A stretch of DNA of 64,000 nucleotides from Prunus persica. Lineage: Eukaryota; Streptophyta; Magnoliopsida; Rosales; Rosaceae. The stretch is taken from contig NC_034012.1 of the NCBI RefSeq assembly GCF_000346465.2, forward strand, positions 9,222,294-9,286,293, written 5' to 3'. The notes beneath the pieces were generated by a model. That model was not told where the DNA came from. It saw only the letters and a list, made by a program, of their open reading frames with translations, and made no database searches. Made by a program: the position numbers and the translations under genes. This document shows positions 21,532-31,010 of this stretch, piece by piece (position 1 is the stretch's first letter; every line of letters starts with the position of its first letter).

Positions 21532-24500
21532 ATGACAATCACTGCTCCGAAAATTGAGACTTTATTAGGTGTTTTGACTATTAAGTTGAATGATGATAAC
21601 TTTGTGAAATGGAACTATCAATTGGAGTCTGTTCTTCAAGGATACGACTTATATGGCCATTTTGATGGCTCTTCTGTGTGTCCATCTAAATACGTTATCT
21701 CTGAGTCAGAAGGAGTCACAACTGAGCTCACTGAGAGCTATCGTCAATGGATTCAAGTTGATAAATCCTTGCTAAGTTTGCTTCTTGCAACACTGTCTGA
21801 TGAGGCAATAGAGTATGTCATTGGTTGTAAATCGGCCAGGGATGCGTGGCTAAGCCTCACTGATAGATATGCCTCCGTTTCAAGAGCTCGTGTCAATCAA
21901 CTCAAAACTGAGTTGCACACTATCCACAAGGGTGGTGATTCAGTTGAAAAATTCTTGCTTCGTCTAAAGCACATACGAGATCAGTTGGCAGCAGCAGGAT
22001 TTAAGCTCTCAGATGATGACATTATCATTGCAGCTTTAAATGGATTACCACAGGAATTCGACATGATCAAGACTGTGCTCATTGCAAGGGAAACACCTAT
22101 AGCTCTTAAGGAGTTTAGAGCTCAGTTGCTGTCTGTTGAAAAGAATATTGAATCCAGAATGTTAGCAATGAATCACTCCATGACTGGTATGATGAGTGTC
22201 AGTCCGTTTGAAATTGGCTCATCATCTCATTCTCAAGATGCTTCTCAGACTCAGGGTACTGCCTCTACAGTTGGTACCATCACTCCTCACCCTCAAGCTT
22301 CATTTCCTATGGGCTTTAATAGGGATAAATCTCAGACCAATACTTCTCATGGTGCTTATCAGTCATCAGAGTTCTCTCCTTCGTCTTATCAGCCTAATAA
22401 TACATCAAGCTCTACCAATCAGTTTGTTCCTCGCGGTAGAGGCTCTATCAATGGTCGATTCCATAATCACAATAGCAACAGAGGTGGTTTTTCACCACGG
22501 TTCCCTTCTGCTCCGAGATCACAGGCCATACCTGAGTGCCAAATCTGCAATAAGAGAGGACATACGGCACCAAACTGTTACTATAGAATTCCAGATAACT
22601 CATCCACACCTATTCTTGAGTGTCAAATCTGTGGCAAGAAAGGGCACATCGCATTGAACTGTTATCATAGAGCCAACTTTGCATACCAAGGTGCTCCTCC
22701 TCCACAGTCTATTCAGGCTATGACAGCCAATATGTCCTATACTCCAAATGACCTATGGATAGCAGACAGTGGAGCTTCCCATCACATGACACCCAATGTG
22801 CATCAATTGCAAGCGTCTGCCCCTTACTCTTCTGAAGACAAGATTACTATAGGCAATGGGGAAGGTCTGAGCATTGACCATATTGGCCATTCTATTTTAT
22901 CCGCCTTACCAGGCACTTTACACTTAAATAAAGTGTATCATGTTCCTAAACTTGCAGCCAATCTGTTATCTGTGTATCAACTATGCAAGGATAATAACTG
23001 CAATGTTATTTTTGATGAGTATCACATATACGTGCAGGACAAGCAAACCCACAGGATTCTGTACAAAGGTCAGAGTGACAAAGGGCTCTATCCCATTCCA
23101 CAAGTTCATCCTCAACTTTCACAAATTCACAGGTCACCCTTGGATTCTTCAATTTCTGTCATAGCAAATAAAGATGCAGCCAACAATAAAGCCTTGTCTC
23201 TACCTCCAGCAGCACAAGGGAATTCAAGACCTCATGCACTCTTGGGTCAACAAGTCAAAACCAAGCTGTGGCATCTTCGACTGGGCCATTCTTCCAATGA
23301 TGTTCTTCATCACATGTTAAAGGTTTCTAATATTCCTTTGTCTGTTGATTCCACAACTGAGATGTGTGACTCTTGTTTACAAGGCAAAATGCACAAATTG
23401 CCTTTTTCTTCCTCTTCTACCACTAGTCTTAGACCATTTACTAAGCTGCATACAGATGTTTGGGGCCCTTCCAATGTTGCAGCTCTAGGTGGTTATAGAT
23501 ACTTTCTCACCATTATAGACGATTGTACACGCTACATGTGGGTATTTCCCTTGATCAATAAATCAGAAGTTTCATCTGTTTTCATAAAGTTTCATGCCTA
23601 TATTGTGACTCATTATCAAGCTCAAGTTCAGTTTTTGCAATCTGATGGTGGTGGTGAATATATTAGTCACATGTTCAAAGATTTTCTAGCTTCTAAAGGC
23701 ATTCTTCATCAGCTCTCTTGTCCTTATACTCCTCAGCAAAATGGATTGGCTGAGAGGAAGAATAGGCATCTTATTGAGACTACTCTTGCTCTATTAACTA
23801 CAGCTGGGCTATCTCTTCCCTTTTGGTTTTATGCTGTGACTCACGCAGCATTCCTGATCAATCGCATGCCAAGTCGAGTTCTTAATATGCTATCTCCATA
23901 TTATAAGTTGTTTGGTGGCCATCCAGATTTACTATCTCTCAAAGTCTTTGGGTCTGCAGTGTATCCTTTGCTGCGTCCCTATAATGCTCACAAGCTTGAA
24001 CCACGATCTCATCAATGTATTTTCTTGGGGTATTCCATGGGATATAAGGGAGTACTGTGTTATGATCTGAGAACTCATAAGGTTCTCATTTCTAGACATG
24101 TTATACACAATGAAGATGTGTTTCCATGTAAGACAACCCAAGTTTCGACTCAAAATCAAGATCAGTCCTCACTGTCAACCTCTACCTCTCAATCTACACC
24201 AGTGACTGTTATTTTGGCTTCCATGCCTCAGAAATCTCCATCTGCACCTGTGCTTAATTCCTCTACATCATCCACCAATTCTTCTTCATCTCCAGTTCAT
24301 GATAATCAGATGCTGCCAGTTTTCACAGATGCACAATTAGAAGTTCTACTTCCTCTTGAGTCTGCATCTGCACTTATGGACAATTCAGGACCACTTCCTG
24401 CGCAGGTGCATCCTGCAAGCCCTATGAATAATCACCCAATGCAAACTCGTTCCAAGTCTGGTATTGTGCAATCCAAGCAATTCCCAGAATTTTCCAGCTT

Positions 24501-26085
24501 TCATACACAGTTAACTTCCATTTCTGAACCAGACACACCATCCTATTTTCAACAAGCTCTTGGTCATCCAGCATGGAAACAAGCCATGACAGAAGAAATT
24601 CAAGCTCTTGATCAACAAGGAACCTGGACTCTTGTTCCTCCTCCTCCAAATACAAATATTGTGGGCTGTAAATGGATCTTTAAGATCAAAAAGAATGCAG
24701 ATGGCACTATCTCTCGCTATAAGGCCAGATTAGTTGCTCAGGGATTCAGTCAAGAATATGGGTTAGATTATGAGGAAACCTTCAGTCCTGTGGTACGTCA
24801 TACAACGGTGCGTCTCATTCTTGGTCTAGCTGTCAATTTTCAATGGGAATTACGGCAGCTGGATGTGAAAAATGCCTTTCTTCACGGTGAGCTTCAAGAA
24901 GAAGTGTTCATGAAGCAACCTCAAGGCTTTGTCGATTCTCAATATCCTAATCATGTGTGCAAGCTTCAAAAATCTCTCTACGGCCTGAAGCAAGCTCCTC
25001 GTGCATGGAATGCAAAATTCACAGGCTATTTACCTACCTTGGGTTTTTCAGTTTCACACTCTGATCCCAGCCTGTTTGTGAAGAAAACTGAATTTGCTGT
25101 TGTCATCCTATTACTCTATGTTGATGATATAATAATCACAGGTTCTGATCCTTCACTGGTGACATCTGTTATTCAAGCTCTTAGTGAAGTTTTTGAGCTT
25201 AAAGATCTGGGAAAGCTCAAATATTTCCTTGGTCTTGAGGTGCAATACCATTCAGGAGGGAAAATATTTGTCAATCAAGCCAAATATGCTAGAGATCTCA
25301 TCAAAAAGGCATCTATGGATACATGTAAGCCTTGTAGCACCCCTTCTAAACCTCACCATCAGGTCTTAAAGGATGAAGGTACTCCACTTCCAAATCCCAC
25401 ACTCTTTCGAAGCATTGTAGGTGCTTTGCAATACTTGACATTCACAAGACCAGACATTGCTTTTGCTGTCAACACAGTCTGTCAGTTTATGCATAGTCCT
25501 ACAGATGTTCACCTTAGCCTAGTTAAACGTATTATCAGGTACTTGCAAGGCACATTGCAGTTTGGTGTCACATTTTCTCCAGGATCCATGGTCTTATCTG
25601 GATATTGTGATGCCAATTGGGCTGGTGATCCCAATACTCGCAGATCCACCACAGGATATGTTGTTTTCCTCGGTTCCAATCCGATTTCTTGGTCCTCCAA
25701 GAAGCAGGCTTCTGTTTCTCGCAGCTCTACAGAAGCAGAATATCGAGCACTTGCTCACTGTGCTGCAGATATCTCATGGATACGACAAGTCTTGTGCGAT
25801 TTGCATATGATAGTTCCTGAAGCTCCTCTCCTACACAGCGACAACTTGTCTGCTCTAGCTCTCAGTGCAAACCCTGTTTTTCATTCTCGCATCAAACACC
25901 TGGATGTGGATTTTCACTTCATTAGAGAGCGTGTTCAAAGTAAAGATCTCATTGTCCAATATGTTCCCACAGATGAACAAGTTGCTGATATTTTGACAAA
26001 AGGCCTTCATAGTCCAATATTCATCAAACATTGCTCCAATCTCAGCCTTGGCTCTTCCCCAGCTGAGCTTGAGGGGGGGTGTTAA
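21532..26085 (+). CDS. Ty1/copia Gag-Pol polyprotein, 1517 residues
   Basis: One uninterrupted frame. The Gag domain (UBN2-type) covers roughly residues 1-230. Two CCHC zinc knuckles follow (CQICNKRGHTAPNC and CQICGKKGHIALNC). The protease active site is DSGASHH (Asp at residue 412). The integrase pre-domain reads LWHLRLGHSS and CDSCLQGK, and the integrase core DVWGPS, DGGGEY and QQNGLAERKNRHLIE. Reverse transcriptase follows (KARLVAQGFSQ, LDVKNAFLHG, YVDD with Asp at residues 1198-1199). RNase H comes last (DANWAGDPNTRRSTTGY, SSTEAEYRAL, ILTKGL). The order protease-integrase-RT-RNase H defines Ty1/copia. All catalytic motifs look intact. The frame ends six bases into the right LTR. Confidence 0.97.
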   Translation: MTITAPKIETLLGVLTIKLNDDNFVKWNYQLESVLQGYDLYGHFDGSSVCPSKYVISESEGVTTELTESYRQWIQVDKSLLSLLLATLSDEAIEYVIGCKSARDAWLSLTDRYASVSRARVNQLKTELHTIHKGGDSVEKFLLRLKHIRDQLAAAGFKLSDDDIIIAALNGLPQEFDMIKTVLIARETPIALKEFRAQLLSVEKNIESRMLAMNHSMTGMMSVSPFEIGSSSHSQDASQTQGTASTVGTITPHPQASFPMGFNRDKSQTNTSHGAYQSSEFSPSSYQPNNTSSSTNQFVPRGRGSINGRFHNHNSNRGGFSPRFPSAPRSQAIPECQICNKRGHTAPNCYYRIPDNSSTPILECQICGKKGHIALNCYHRANFAYQGAPPPQSIQAMTANMSYTPNDLWIADSGASHHMTPNVHQLQASAPYSSEDKITIGNGEGLSIDHIGHSILSALPGTLHLNKVYHVPKLAANLLSVYQLCKDNNCNVIFDEYHIYVQDKQTHRILYKGQSDKGLYPIPQVHPQLSQIHRSPLDSSISVIANKDAANNKALSLPPAAQGNSRPHALLGQQVKTKLWHLRLGHSSNDVLHHMLKVSNIPLSVDSTTEMCDSCLQGKMHKLPFSSSSTTSLRPFTKLHTDVWGPSNVAALGGYRYFLTIIDDCTRYMWVFPLINKSEVSSVFIKFHAYIVTHYQAQVQFLQSDGGGEYISHMFKDFLASKGILHQLSCPYTPQQNGLAERKNRHLIETTLALLTTAGLSLPFWFYAVTHAAFLINRMPSRVLNMLSPYYKLFGGHPDLLSLKVFGSAVYPLLRPYNAHKLEPRSHQCIFLGYSMGYKGVLCYDLRTHKVLISRHVIHNEDVFPCKTTQVSTQNQDQSSLSTSTSQSTPVTVILASMPQKSPSAPVLNSSTSSTNSSSSPVHDNQMLPVFTDAQLEVLLPLESASALMDNSGPLPAQVHPASPMNNHPMQTRSKSGIVQSKQFPEFSSFHTQLTSISEPDTPSYFQQALGHPAWKQAMTEEIQALDQQGTWTLVPPPPNTNIVGCKWIFKIKKNADGTISRYKARLVAQGFSQEYGLDYEETFSPVVRHTTVRLILGLAVNFQWELRQLDVKNAFLHGELQEEVFMKQPQGFVDSQYPNHVCKLQKSLYGLKQAPRAWNAKFTGYLPTLGFSVSHSDPSLFVKKTEFAVVILLLYVDDIIITGSDPSLVTSVIQALSEVFELKDLGKLKYFLGLEVQYHSGGKIFVNQAKYARDLIKKASMDTCKPCSTPSKPHHQVLKDEGTPLPNPTLFRSIVGALQYLTFTRPDIAFAVNTVCQFMHSPTDVHLSLVKRIIRYLQGTLQFGVTFSPGSMVLSGYCDANWAGDPNTRRSTTGYVVFLGSNPISWSSKKQASVSRSSTEAEYRALAHCAADISWIRQVLCDLHMIVPEAPLLHSDNLSALALSANPVFHSRIKHLDVDFHFIRERVQSKDLIVQYVPTDEQVADILTKGLHSPIFIKHCSNLSLGSSPAELEGGC

Positions 26086-26408
26086 CAATATATGAGCTGG
26101 AGGTGTTAACTGTTAACAATATATGAGCTGGAGGTGTTAACAATATATGAGCTGGAGAGTGGTCACGTGCTTCTCAGTGTATAACTCGTGATTGTTAGTT
26201 AGGCTTGTTAGCTAGGCTACTTAGTAGAAGTTGTCGGCTATATAAACATTAGATTAAGCATTGCTTTAGTTAAGTGAAAATTGTAACAGCTTTTCATTAC
26301 AGAAAATACAGATCTCATTTCTCTCTCTCTTTCTCTCTCTCTCTCCCTCTTCCTTCGACTTTCTCTGTCAAACACCCAAACCTAACTTTCTTGCCTCCAT
26401 GGTTAACA
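26080..26408 (+). repeat. 3' LTR of copia element 1
   Basis: A 329-bp copy, 31 bp longer than the left LTR because the 5' tandem unit is expanded (one extra 24-bp unit plus TGTTAAC). The remainder differs from the left LTR at a single base (GTATAACT here, GTAGAACT on the left). Confidence 0.95.
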
Positions 26409-26628
26409 CTAAGGACTAGACTTCTTGTTAGTGTCAAATCAATCCTAAAGTGACAAAATAAATAAACAATTAACAAACAATCCGCTGTGCTTGAATTTTT
26501 CTCTATAAGGTTTGGCACTATGTATGTTTTCTTTTTGTGATTTTGGGTTTTCTTGGTATCCAAACAGAGCATTATACAAAATATTGATATTTCAGAAGAA
26601 GAAGAAGAAGAACAAAAGGGAAAAATAC
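26409..26628 (-). other. 5' part of the F-box 5'UTR intron, right of the copia insertion
   Basis: It starts with the duplicated target CTAAG. Words such as CTTGGTATCCAAACAGAG match the introns of sister genes (compare 8325-8345). The donor is GTATTTTTC reading down from 26628. Confidence 0.6.
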
Positions 26629-26710
26629 CTGATAGAGTTTCTGGATTGGTTTATGGAGCCAATTCTAGCTTCAGGGTACCGCTTTACTCTGTTTGGTTGC
26701 TGAGAAACAA
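26629..26710 (-). other. Non-coding 5' exon of the 18849-20573 F-box gene
   Basis: The plus-strand text CGCTTTACTCTGTTTGGTTG followed by CTGAGAAAC, and the donor-side words ACCTGATAGAG, match the sister leaders. It is now separated from the coding exon by the copia element. Its promoter should lie above about 26750. Confidence 0.65.
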
Positions 26711-27246
26711 CAGGAAAAGAGAGGAAAATTGAGACCCTCGGTCACTTCTTCAACATTCTCTCTGCTGGAAATGGTGGAGAACACTGACTGGTGACACCGC
26801 GAGACTTGTGAGCTTCTTACCGAAACTGAAAATGTACTATAAATAAAAAGGCGGGCTGGGCTAAATTTCGGGATGCGTTACACAATTTTTTTGTCATCTT
26901 CGCTTGGCTTGGATTGCTGACGTGGGATTTTTGGGTGGGCTTTGGGTTTTGGGACTGGGTTTCATTTTTGTGTTGTGGTTATAGGACCCAATGACTAATA
27001 TTTTGCTCAATAATGACCACACACAAAAAAAAAATTTCCTTCTCTTTTATTTTTTTTATTTTTTTGAAATGAAATTACTACAATAAACAAAAATTTAATA
27101 CAATTTTTTTTTTAATGAAAACATTAAGAAAACCTAAAGAAGAAAAAAAAACACGACCAAGAGGACCCAAAAGAGAGATAGGATAAGGAAATCGTAACTA
27201 AGAAACCAAAAATAAAAAAGATGTATATGTATGTGCTCGCATCTTA
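26711..27246. other. Presumed promoter region and intergenic DNA
   Basis: It contains CTATAAATAAAA near 26837-26848 (plus-strand text), but not a clear minus-strand TATA match. T-rich and A-rich runs follow. No gene recognised. Confidence 0.4.
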
Positions 27247-27615
27247 GAGCATTTCTAAGGGAGATGTTAAATACCAAACATCAAATTTAAATTTGATGGC
27301 TGATGTGGCAATTTGACATTTACACAGTTTTACTTTCCACCCGATATGTCAAATAAATAATTATTGTAACAGTCAAATCATTTAAGATAAAGAAGAAAAA
27401 TAAATAAATAAATAAATGAAAGTAACAACCATCTGTACTTAAAAAATAATAAAATATTCATTTGACATCTTGCTTTTGCGATGTCAAAAATAACATCTCA
27501 ACCTCCAGCCTTTATTCCACATCAGCTTTAACACATCAGTTGGAGTGATGTGAGATGTTATTTCTAGCTGTTAAATGTCTATGTGGCACTTTTGACACAT
27601 CGGTTGGAGATGCTT
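27247..27615. mobile_element. MITE, TTA target duplication, family A (second copy)
   Basis: TTA flanks both sides (27244-27246, 27616-27618). The ends GAGCATTTCT and GGAGATGCTT are inverted. The body shares ATCAAATTTAAATTTGATGG, CAATTTGACAT and ATGTGGCACTTTTGACACAT with the element at 4790-5317. Non-coding. Confidence 0.7.
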
Positions 27616-27767
27616 TTATACTTCAAGAATGAATGCAGCACCAACGAAAGATGGTGTGGCTAGCTCCTCCTCTGCTTTTTTTTTTCTTATACTTCTGAGC
27701 TTTCGGCTTTGAGGAAATAAAATGTAATTTTTAGTACCAAAAAATTTCAATAAAAATGTAAGCTTTA

Positions 27768-28207
27768 GAGCACTTCAAGCCGTGCAAGCCAGTACGGGTA
27801 GAAGGTTCCCCCGCTCACAAAAACGAAGTCCATAGGTGAAGGCCAGCCCCGGCAAGGAGTGGGCTCCATTAGCCTGGGCAAGCCCAAAGGCAAGACTTGC
27901 CTAAGTTACTGCATGACCTAATGCTGATGTCACAACCAATTTAAATAACAAAAAAAGGAAAAAAAATACCAAGAATTTCAGAATTTTTTTTTAATAAATA
28001 CATAGCCATATTCTTCACTTCCTACACCAAAACTATATACAAATTCCTCTCCTCATATCTCATCTGAATAGTGGTTGCCTTTTGAGTTGCCATGGCTATG
28101 GGTGAAAAACCAACAAAAAAAATTGCAACGGCAAGCACTATTCACATGAATAGTAATAGCTCTCGCCTCCCCTTGCATTTTGCCATGACAAATAGGTAGA
28201 AATGCTC
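27768..28207. mobile_element. MITE, TTA target duplication, family B
   Basis: TTA at 27765-27767 and 28208-28210. The terminal inverted repeat is GAGCACTTC against GAAATGCTC. The right half contains TGCCATGGCTATGGG and TATTCACATGAATAGT, which recur in modified form in the element at 46138-46878, so the two are likely related. Non-coding. Confidence 0.6.
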
Positions 28208-28210
28208 TTA

Positions 28211-28625
28211 AAGGACCCAAAAATGATCTGAGGACACTCATGCTCAAATTTTAAAATTTTGAAAGTCATATTTACAAACATACCCACCAACCATGGTATG
28301 AGTGTCAAATATATTGCTCTTAAAATAAAATCCTACAAGTTTCCATAATCATATCCCTACAAAGTTAAAAGAATCTAAAGGGAGAAGATGAGCAAAGTTA
28401 ACAACACAAGTTTATTATACATTTGTTATATCATAACACATTATATCATATACATTTTATATTTCATCGCCATCAAAAGAGAAACAAAATGAAACATAAT
28501 AATTTATATTCCGTAACTTAAAAAGTAGTGAGGAGATTATTGCTATATCTGAATCCCCAAAAGTTTTTTTCTTTCCCTTCTGGAAAGCAAGGTGAGCTAT
28601 AACTAGCTCAAACACAAGTAGTGTA
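28211..28625. other. Intergenic stretch / 3' flank of the peptide gene
   Basis: No gene recognised. The last 150 bases may hold the 3'UTR of the minus-strand peptide gene. Confidence 0.4.
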
Positions 28626-28904
28626 CTAATAATGGCCAACTCCCGGGCTTGGGACTGCCTCCTTCAGAATCCGATCGCGATCAGCGTTAACAGAATGAAG
28701 TTGATGAAGAGTCATGGCCAACTGCTTTTCAACATTAATTTTACTTGGCACTGCATGGTGATGTTCATGCTCACCCAGATCAGAAAGCTCATCACCCTTT
28801 TCATTGTTTTCAACTGTCAGTAGCCTTCTGGCTTCAAAAGAGGGGATGCAGAAGGCTAGAGCAAAGAGGAGGACAAGAAATAATGTTACACATAAACGAG
28901 CCAT
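28626..28904 (-). CDS. Secreted signalling-peptide precursor, CEP/PIP-like (92 residues)
   Basis: A small intronless gene. The chosen start at 28904 (MARLCVTLFLVLLFALAFC) gives a clean signal peptide with likely cleavage near FEA/RRLL. An in-frame ATG eight codons upstream (28928) is also possible. A charged, His-rich variable middle follows (GEHEHHHAV). The C-terminus is VPSPGVGHY and then a stop. Known families: CEP and PIP/PIPL precursors share a signal peptide, a variable propeptide and a C-terminal Ser-Pro-Gly-x-Gly-His core, and the mature peptide is sensed outside the cell by LRR receptor kinases. Here SPGVGH is CEP-like, while the EARRLL after the signal peptide and the absence of an FRPT motif are more PIP-like. 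The extra terminal Tyr is unusual. The exact subfamily is not settled. Confidence 0.72.
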   Translation of the reverse strand: MARLCVTLFLVLLFALAFCIPSFEARRLLTVENNEKGDELSDLGEHEHHHAVPSKINVEKQLAMTLHQLHSVNADRDRILKEAVPSPGVGHY

Positions 28905-28948
28905 AATGCATAACAAAATTGTGACCATATCGTCAAGCTATTAGCATC

Positions 28949-28956
28949 TATATATA
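28949..28956 (-). promoter_or_regulatory. TATA box of the peptide gene
   Basis: The minus strand reads GTGTATATATAGATG, about 45 bases upstream of the ATG at 28904, a normal TATA-to-ATG spacing for a plant gene with a short leader. Confidence 0.5.
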
Positions 28957-28959
28957 CAC

Positions 28960-29554
28960 AAGTGCTGAGAGATAGAGACGTGGGGTTAAGCAAAATTGAT
29001 CACCAAGATGTTTGAAAGTGATCAAAAGATGGAATGTTTTGGGACATATCCATTTACGAAAAATATGCAGATAGTGGATATGTATCTTTTTGAGTTAGGT
29101 GCACTTGAACTATAGGTACAGTCACGCCGCGGCCTCCATTATTGGTATTATATCGTTCTGTGAGTATATATTCCACTCAAATATTATCCATGGCTCCAAG
29201 TCTTCAGCTGCCTAGAAAGTTAGAAAAGCTTGAAGAAAGCTAGCTACAGCATTTCATCATGACTTTCCATTCGTTGGTTCCTGCACTGCAACAATGCCTG
29301 AGATTAAAACGTCCTTCTTTTTTGGGATGCATACACATCGTCAGTACTATGTGAAAAGGTATAAAGTTGTTGAAAATTATTGGTTCCTGTAAAAAAGAGA
29401 TCGTCTCAGTTCAATGGATCAACTTACTGTTTTCATGACAACACATGTTGTTTCCGTGCAAGTATAAATACACAGAATAATAGGGTTATTGATGGTGATT
29501 GTCACTTTGGAAAATGCAAATTTAACTGGCATCTATTAATATAAGTATAGAGTG
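28960..29554. other. Intergenic stretch
   Basis: Upstream region of the peptide gene. No other gene or repeat recognised. Confidence 0.4.
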
Positions 29555-29695
29555 GCAAATACCCACAAGTGTAGTGGTTTGGAGTAATTCCTCCTTCAAG
29601 AAAGCTCATGGGTTCGAGTCCTAGCATTCGTGTAGTGTGTGTGAATTTAATATATTATCGCCCCTTTCAATAAGAAAGGTCCTTAAAAAAAATAT
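29555..29695 (+). repeat. SINE-like element
   Basis: An A-box-like GTGTAGTGGTTTGGAGTA and a near-perfect B box GGTTCGAGTCC (29611-29621) at tRNA-like spacing, followed by an unrelated tail ending in an A run. This is a tRNA-derived SINE head rather than a tRNA gene, because no acceptor stem pairs by eye. Confidence 0.55.
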
Positions 29696-30990
29696 TAGTA
29701 AAGAGTGATGTTATTTATACCACATTTACTGACACACTGTTGACAACCTCTCTAATACATGTGGGTCCCACATGCACAAAGCTCTGCTGCCCTCAACTAT
29801 CTTTCCTCTGCAAGGCACTCTGTTCATGATCAATAGCGAATGCTTGCACATTGTTGACACGTGACATGAAGCTTTTTGCTGCCCTAAATTTCCTTCCCCT
29901 TTCAGTAGTTGATTGGTTCCCAGTAATGCTAGAGGACCATTGTCAATGCCTGACATGAAGATGCACCATTATAGTCCCCAATTTTGCTCATCATGCAAGG
30001 CAATTGGTTTAGCTTCTAGTGGTGCTTGTGGAACAAAATTTTTTGAAATCAATACTTCGCATGAGAAATTGTTGTAGTTGATCATCAGCTGCTAATTGTT
30101 GTCCTGGTGGTACATGACATGACGATCAACATTGCCTGTTAGGAGGCATTGCTGCTTCTCTTGCGCGCGTCTCAAGCAACATCGCTTGCTTTCTATCCAA
30201 GTCCCGAAAGTTATTATCTCCATTATCATCACAGACATCAATATTGTCTCCAAGCATGAACTCCTTCTCTTTCCTATCTCCATGTTTTTCTTTTCTTTTC
30301 AGATTCCTCAATTTTCCAAGTATATATATATACACAGACCAATTCAAGCATGATCCACTTCTACTTCTTTGTAGTTACTTATGACATGATAGATTGCTTT
30401 CTTGAAAAAAAAAATTATGTTTTACAAGCCTGAAACATATGAGTAGGATCAAATAATATTAATAAAGCTTTTGCACAGGCTATATACTACATATATAACA
30501 AAATAAATCTTTAAACCTTAATTGACCACATTAGTCTATAGTTACTTGTAACTAGTTAATTTAAACTAAACATGTGATTAAATTACTTGGTAGATTTCTA
30601 ATTAGTAAAAATTACTAATATCTAGTAAAATAAAGTAAATTGAAATTAATAATTATATATTATTGAAAAATATAATTTCTTTCTCACACTTATTTAACAT
30701 GCTCAACAAACTCAACCTCTTTTCTTCCTAACACCAGGCAATGCAATGGGTGTGAGTGGATAAGTATCGTATATTTATTACATCATCACAATTCCATCCC
30801 AATGAAAGCCTCCAACTCTTAACTCTCAATGTATAGATTTCAAGAAGATTTTTTTGTTTGAATCAAACAGCTTTATGGGTTTTCGTTGCCGATTCTTCCC
30901 AATAATTTCTTCACACATTTTTGGTACCTGGGAGAGTGTTCTTGTTCTTGTGAGTATAAGACAGTTGTGAATCCAATATCGATCAAAGCA
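29696..30990. other. Intergenic stretch
   Basis: No coding sequence with family features. Several short open frames overlap on both strands without support. The region is AT-rich towards 30400-30850. Confidence 0.45.
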
Positions 30991-31010
30991 TAGCAGCAAC
31001 AAAAAGCTTA

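Larger units (their letters stand above)
20766..26408 (+). mobile_element. Ty1/copia LTR retrotransposon, intact
   Basis: A complete element of 5643 bp. It has LTRs at 20766-21063 and 26080-26408, a primer-binding site at 21064 (TGGTATCAGAGC, complementary to initiator methionine tRNA), a single polyprotein frame (21532-26085) and a polypurine tract GAGGGGGGG ending at 26079. It is flanked by the 5-bp duplication CTAAG (20761-20765 and 26409-26413). The LTRs differ by one substitution and by one 31-bp repeat-unit difference, which indicates a very recent insertion. It lies in the 5'UTR intron of the minus-strand F-box gene, in opposite orientation. It has everything needed to be autonomous by eye. 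Confidence 0.96.

Noticed and set aside
22196..22657. Separate 153-residue protein inside copia element 1
   Set aside because: It overlaps the gag frame in another phase and has no independent motif.
1..26760. F-box cluster as a self-incompatibility (S) locus
   Set aside because: S-locus F-box genes of Rosaceae and Solanaceae are FBA-type and stand beside an S-RNase. These genes have LRR and FBD ends and no T2 RNase is present.
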